Assembly (NCBI RefSeq): GCF_014203235.1
Contig: NZ_JACHIN010000021.1
Span: forward strand, 62,001 to 126,000
Source: Nonomuraea endophytica
GTDB lineage: Bacteria > Actinomycetota > Actinomycetes > Streptosporangiales > Streptosporangiaceae
Direction of reading: 5' to 3'
DNA length: 64,000 nt
This document shows, one piece after another, positions 60,194 through 64,000 of this stretch. The position numbers and the translations under genes are program-made. Under the pieces are notes generated by a model that searched no databases, had not been told where the DNA came from, and saw only the letters and a program-made list of their open reading frames with translations. Positions within the stretch are counted from its first letter, which is position 1. Every line of letters begins with the position of its first letter.

Positions 60194-60222
60194 CGTTGAG
60201 CGGACGTTGATCCGACGTTGGC
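60194..60222 (+). promoter_or_regulatory. SARP-type binding site: three CGTTG repeats at 11-bp spacing
   Basis: CGTTGAG (60194), CGTTGAT (60205) and CGTTGGC (60216) start exactly 11 bp apart. The last ends 7 bp before the -10 box, the geometry of SARP targets. A SARP is encoded in the operon that follows. Confidence 0.75.
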
Positions 60223-60235
60223 AGAGCGCGATTAA
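60207..60235 (+). promoter_or_regulatory. Promoter of the kinase-regulator operon
   Basis: TTGATC (60207-60212), 17 bp, GATTAA (60230-60235), then a short leader to ATG 60250. The -35 lies inside the repeat array, as in activated SARP promoters. Confidence 0.6.
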
Positions 60236-60249
60236 CCTCCCCGGAAGAG

Positions 60250-61380
60250 ATGGGGAGAAGCTACCGGGCCCGCAGCGTGGCGATCGGCGTCGCCACGCTC
60301 GCCGTCATGCTCGCGGCCGTGGGCGCTGCCTGCGTCGCCGGCCGGTGGGCGGGCCTCGGGGCGGCGCTGCTGGCCGGTGCGCTCTTCCAGCCCGTGCACC
60401 GGCTGGCCAGGCGCGCCGCCGACCGGCTGCTGGACGGCAGGACCGCCGACGTGCGCGCGCTGGCCGCTACCGCCAGGCAACGCCTCCAGCAGGGCGATCC
60501 GCACTCGGGGCTGCGCGCGATCCTGGCGCTGCTGTGCGCCGCGCTGCCGGTCACCGGGGCCGCCGTCGAACTCGACGACCACGTCGTACAGACCGGCACG
60601 CTGCCCGCCACCGCCACCTCGGTGAGCCTGGAACGACACGGCGAGCCGGTCGGCCGGCTGCTCCTCGGGGCCTACACCGGGCGGGGCGCGCCGGGCCGGG
60701 TCACCACGCGGGTGCTGGCCGCGCTGCTGCCCGCGCTGGCCGACGCCGCCCACGCCGTACGGCTGGCCGGAACGCTCCAACGCGAGCACGAGCGCGCCTC
60801 GGCACTGCGCGCCCAGGAGCGCCGGAGGCTCGGCCGGGACCTGCACGACGGGCTCGGCCAGTCGCTCAGCGGCCTCGCGATGTCCATCCACGCGGCCCGC
60901 CTGGCCGCCAGAACCGCCCCGGAACAGGCCGAAGCCCTGTTTATGCGGTTGCTCTCCGCGATGGAGGAGGTGACTATTGAGGTCGGCAGGCTGGTGGACG
61001 GCGCGCCCCCGCCCCAGCTGGCCGAGCTCGGCCTCCTCAAGGCGATCGAAGCACTCGTCGGTTCCCCGCTCTCGTCGGGGGGCGGTGACCTGGAAGGGCT
61101 GCCGCCCGCGGTGGAGCTTGCGGTCTACCGCATCGTCCAGGAGGCGGTGACGAACGCGCATCGGCACGCGGCGGCGACCTCGGTCACCGTCGCTGTAGAG
61201 CGATGCCAGGACCGGCTTCTGGTGCGGGTCCGCGACGACGGTCGCGGGCTGCCCGCCCAGCCGCCGGCCGGCATCGGTCTGCGGTCCATGCGCGAGCGGG
61301 CCGCCGAGCTCGGCGGCTGCTGCGTGATCCGGCACGCGGAGGGAGGCGGGACGATTGTCGAAGTCGATCTACCCCTGTGA
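60250..61380 (+). CDS. NarL-type sensor histidine kinase (short N-terminus)
   Basis: 376 residues. Two N-terminal hydrophobic segments (VAIGVATLAVMLAAVGAACVAG and LGAALLAGALFQPVHRLARRAADRLLDGR) precede a small GAF-like region. The HisKA_3 dimerisation motif is RRRLGRDLHDGLGQ with phospho-acceptor His 199. The ATPase region has VQEAVTNAHRHAAATSV, RDDGRGLP and GIGLRSMRERAAELGG. It lacks the multi-helix sensor seen in the second kinase downstream. It should phosphorylate the SARP-response regulator whose start codon overlaps its end. Confidence 0.9.
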   Translation: MGRSYRARSVAIGVATLAVMLAAVGAACVAGRWAGLGAALLAGALFQPVHRLARRAADRLLDGRTADVRALAATARQRLQQGDPHSGLRAILALLCAALPVTGAAVELDDHVVQTGTLPATATSVSLERHGEPVGRLLLGAYTGRGAPGRVTTRVLAALLPALADAAHAVRLAGTLQREHERASALRAQERRRLGRDLHDGLGQSLSGLAMSIHAARLAARTAPEQAEALFMRLLSAMEEVTIEVGRLVDGAPPPQLAELGLLKAIEALVGSPLSSGGGDLEGLPPAVELAVYRIVQEAVTNAHRHAAATSVTVAVERCQDRLLVRVRDDGRGLPAQPPAGIGLRSMRERAAELGGCCVIRHAEGGGTIVEVDLPL

Positions 61381-62881
61381 GGTTCCCACGTCCACCCGGC
61401 TGAGCTTCCAGATCCTTGGACCGTTCCAGGCCCATCGCGACGGCGCCGCCCTCGACCTGGGCGGCCTGCGCCAGCTCGCGGTCCTGGCCCGGTTGCTGGT
61501 GGCGCGGGGGCGGGCCGTACCCGCGAGCCTGCTCGTGGACGAGATCTGGCCGGGACGCCCGCCCGCGCAGCCGCTGGCCAGCATCCAGGGGTACGTCTCC
61601 CGGCTGCGCCGCGCCCTCGAACCCGACCGCCCGCCGCGCCAGGAGGCCACCGTGCTGGTCAACGCGCCGCCCGGCTACGCCCTGCGGGCGGACGCCGAGC
61701 AGGTCGACGCCTGGCGCTTCGAGTCCGAGGTACGCCGCGCCTGCGACGAGCCGCGCCAGGTCTGGACGTACATGGAGGCGGCGCTGGCATTGTGGCGCGG
61801 CCCGGCGCTGGCCGAGCTGGCCAACCTCCCCTGGGCTGCCACCGAGGCGGCCCGGCTGGAGGAGCTGCGGCTGGTGGCCGTCGAGCGGCACGCCGACGCC
61901 GGGATCCGGCTGGGCATGGCCGCCGCGCTCGTACCCGATCTTGAGGCGCACGCGTGCGCCCACCCGCTGCGCGAGGAGGCCTGGCGGCTGCTGGCCTCCT
62001 CGCTCTACTCCAGCGGCCGCCTGGGCGACGCGCTCGGCGCGCTGCGCAGGGCCCGCGCCTTCTGGCGGGAGGAGCTGGGTCTCGACCTGTCGGCGGAGCT
62101 GCGCGCGCTGGAGGCCGACTTCCTCGCCCAGCGTCCCGCCGGACGGCCGTGGCTGCCCGAGCAGCGGCGCGCGCCCGAGCGTCCGGCGCCGAGGGTGCTG
62201 GTCGCCGACGACCAGGCGCTCGTGCGGGCGGGGCTGCGCGTGGTGCTGGACGCCGAGCCCGACGTGCGCTTCGCGGGTGAGGCCGCCGACGGGGAGGAGG
62301 CGGTGGCCGCGGTACGCGCGCTCAGGCCGGACGTGGTGCTGCTCGACATCCAGATGCCGCGCCTGGACGGCCTGGCCTCGGCCCGCCGCATCCTGGCCGG
62401 GCCACGACCGCCTAAGGTGATCATGCTGACCACGTTCGGCAGCGACGAGAACCTCTACGCGGCGCTGCGGGCCGGGGTGAGCGGGTTCATCCTCAAGACC
62501 TCGCCACCGGAGCAGCTCGTCGCGGCGGTGCGCGCGGCGGCGGCAGGCGACGCCCTCATCGACCCGGCCGTCACCACCCGCCTCATAGCCGCCTTCGCCT
62601 CCCACCCCACCACCGACTCCGCCTCCTTTGCCTCCTTTGCCGGTGCCCCGCTGGAGCCTGCGGGGCCGGTGGGCGGGCTCGACGGGTTGTCGCCGGGGCA
62701 GCTGACCGTGCTGCGCCTTGTCGCGCGGGGGCTGAGCGACCGGCAGATCGGCCAGGTGATGGGCTTCGCCGACGCGGGCGCGCTGGTCGGCGATCTGCTG
62801 TCCTGCCTGGGCCTGCTCGACCGCGCGCAGCTGGTCGTGCTCGCCTACGAGTCGGGCCTCGTCACACCGGGGGGCCGATGA
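61355..62881 (+). CDS. SARP (wHTH-BTAD) fused to a NarL-type response regulator
   Basis: 508 residues from TTG 61355, with GGGAGG 8 nt upstream and a 26-bp overlap with the kinase gene. Residues 14-110 are an OmpR-type winged helix (LSFQILGPFQAHRDGAALDLGGLRQLAVLARLL, GYVSRLRRALEP), and 110-265 a bacterial transcriptional activation domain. From 280 comes a receiver with VLVADDQALVRAGL, phospho-acceptor Asp 331 in VVLLDIQMPRLDG and VIMLTTFGS. The C-terminal LuxR-type HTH begins LSPGQLTVLRLVARGLSDRQIGQVM but its recognition helix (DAGALVGDLLSCLG) is degenerate. DNA binding therefore likely comes from the SARP part. Confidence 0.9.
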   Translation: MSKSIYPCEVPTSTRLSFQILGPFQAHRDGAALDLGGLRQLAVLARLLVARGRAVPASLLVDEIWPGRPPAQPLASIQGYVSRLRRALEPDRPPRQEATVLVNAPPGYALRADAEQVDAWRFESEVRRACDEPRQVWTYMEAALALWRGPALAELANLPWAATEAARLEELRLVAVERHADAGIRLGMAAALVPDLEAHACAHPLREEAWRLLASSLYSSGRLGDALGALRRARAFWREELGLDLSAELRALEADFLAQRPAGRPWLPEQRRAPERPAPRVLVADDQALVRAGLRVVLDAEPDVRFAGEAADGEEAVAAVRALRPDVVLLDIQMPRLDGLASARRILAGPRPPKVIMLTTFGSDENLYAALRAGVSGFILKTSPPEQLVAAVRAAAAGDALIDPAVTTRLIAAFASHPTTDSASFASFAGAPLEPAGPVGGLDGLSPGQLTVLRLVARGLSDRQIGQVMGFADAGALVGDLLSCLGLLDRAQLVVLAYESGLVTPGGR

Positions 62882-64000
62882 GCGCATGGCTGTCCGCCGG
62901 GGTGCGCGGTGCCGGAGTGAGCGGGGCCGGGTGGTCGGTGAGCCGGTGGCTGGCTGTTGTTGCGGCGGGGTTGACGGTCGCGGCGCTGGTGATGCGGGCG
63001 TTGCTGCCCGGCGCGTGGTCGCCCGACGTGCCGTTGCTGCCCGACTACGCCGCCGGGCTGGCCTTCCCTGCGCTGGGGGCGTTCCTGTTGCGGCGCCGTC
63101 CCGGTCACCTGCTGGCCCGGCTGATGTGCGCGGGCGGGCTGGCCTGTGCCGTACGGATCGGCGCGGAGACGGGCATGCTCACCGCGGCCGCCGCCGGTGA
63201 TCTCGAACTGGCCGCGCTGCTGCGCTATCCGGCCGCGATCGGCCGCGTGGTAGGCGGCATGCTGCTGGCCGGGCTGCTGCCCGCGTACTCGCCGGACGGC
63301 CGGCTGCCCTCGCCGCGCTGGCGGCCGGTGGTGGCCTTCGCGGTGCTGGTGACCGCCCTGGAGTGCGTACGTGCGGTGGTCCGGCCGACACCGCCGCCGC
63401 AGACGCTCCACTGGCCGGCGGTCATCCCGAACCCGCTCGCGATCGAGGCCCTGGCCCCGGTCGACGGCCTGCTGCGCGACGTCACCGAGGTCGGCACGCT
63501 GGCGGTGGTCGTGGCCGGGCTGTTCTCGCTGGCCCTGCGGGCGCGGGGGGCCGGCGCCGCGCTGCGCCGCCAGCTCGCCTGGCCGCTCGGGGCCTTCGCC
63601 CTGTATGTCATCTGCCTGCTGGCCGGACCGGCGTTCTGGGCGGCGTGCCTGGTCGCTACCGCGCTCGTGCCGATCGCGATCGTCGCCTCGGTGCTGCGCC
63701 ACCAGCTGTTCGGCATCGAGGTGCTGCTCGGCAAGGCACTGGTCGGCGCGGGGGTGGCGGGCGTGGTCAGCGTCGCCTACCTGGCCGCCTCCGGTGCGGC
63801 CAGCCTCGTGGTCTCCGGCCGCGGCCAGCTCGCCGGGCTGGCCGCCGCACTCCTGGCCGGCGCCGCCTTCCAGCCTTTGCGCGTACGGCTGCGCCGCCTC
63901 GTCGACCACGCCATGTACGGCCCCCACGGCGACCCGCACCGCCTGGCCAGACGCCTGGCCGCCGAGGTGAGCCGCGCCGACCCCGACCAGGCACTCCGCG
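62878..64000 (+). CDS. Sensor histidine kinase, membrane sensor part (partial)
   Basis: The gene starts at ATG 62878 (ATGA overlap with the regulator stop) and leaves the window at 64000, so 374 codons are visible. Seven or more hydrophobic helices (for example WLAVVAAGLTVAALVMRALL, VVVAGLFSLALRARG, VICLLAGPAFWAACLVATALVPIAIVASVL) form the sensor. The motif FQPLRVRLRRLVDHAMYGPHGDPHRLARRLAAEVSRA is the typical end of this sensor in actinomycete NarL-type kinases. The same FQP-x-RLxRxxDxxxxG segment appears at the start of the first kinase. The catalytic domains must lie beyond the window. Confidence 0.82.
   Translation, partial: MSAWLSAGVRGAGVSGAGWSVSRWLAVVAAGLTVAALVMRALLPGAWSPDVPLLPDYAAGLAFPALGAFLLRRRPGHLLARLMCAGGLACAVRIGAETGMLTAAAAGDLELAALLRYPAAIGRVVGGMLLAGLLPAYSPDGRLPSPRWRPVVAFAVLVTALECVRAVVRPTPPPQTLHWPAVIPNPLAIEALAPVDGLLRDVTEVGTLAVVVAGLFSLALRARGAGAALRRQLAWPLGAFALYVICLLAGPAFWAACLVATALVPIAIVASVLRHQLFGIEVLLGKALVGAGVAGVVSVAYLAASGAASLVVSGRGQLAGLAAALLAGAAFQPLRVRLRRLVDHAMYGPHGDPHRLARRLAAEVSRADPDQALR

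Overview
The window is high-GC DNA with dense, often 4-bp-overlapping genes, frequent GTG/TTG starts, secreted glycoside hydrolases, many ABC importers, a SARP regulator and a class III lanthipeptide locus. This points to a filamentous actinomycete; the gene style resembles Streptosporangiaceae such as Nonomuraea (inference). I found no rRNA, tRNA, CRISPR array, transposase or integrase.

Layout. 1-6.7 kb: a partial serine hydrolase, a polytopic membrane protein ending in a lipase-like domain, a sialidase, a MocR regulator and an enoyl-CoA hydratase. 6.6-16.1 kb: a carbohydrate locus with GH116, a sugar ABC importer (two permeases and a lipoprotein), GH172 (DUF2961), a secreted DUF4185 (GH183) protein and a LacI regulator. 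The same AAATCGATTT operator recurs at its promoters. From what I recall of GH183, GH172 and GH116, this looks like a D-arabinan (mycobacterial arabinogalactan/lipoarabinomannan) utilisation system. 16.4-21.9 kb: a heterodimeric ABC exporter, two tandem RNHCP-domain proteins and a surface protein. 21.9-32 kb: an operon with a benzoylformate-decarboxylase-like enzyme, aldehyde dehydrogenase, ribose-type ABC importer, SDR and GMC oxidoreductase, divergent from a PcaR-like IclR regulator. 32-41.7 kb: a B3/B4-domain protein, a dipeptide-type ABC importer operon ending in a DapA-family aldolase, a FadR-type regulator and a frameshifted phytase-like esterase gene. 41.8-49.7 kb: a GH16-CBM6 glucanase under paired CebR-like operators, an M48 membrane protease, a rifampicin-phosphotransferase-like enzyme and its TetR regulator.

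49.8-64 kb is the most unusual part: an apparently undescribed ribosomal-peptide cluster. A class III lanthipeptide synthetase (LanKC) is followed by a 32-residue precursor with the class III leader motif LELQ and a C-terminal segment CYSHVTSYAGTC. Around it are three cytochromes P450, one fused to an alpha/beta-hydrolase-like domain and all lacking the I-helix acid-alcohol pair. There is also a radical SAM enzyme with a cysteine-free SPASM-like tail and an ABC exporter. Two NarL-type sensor kinases flank a SARP fused to a response regulator. The kinase-regulator operon is preceded by three CGTTG repeats spaced exactly 11 bp in front of a good promoter, which is a textbook SARP box and suggests autoregulation.
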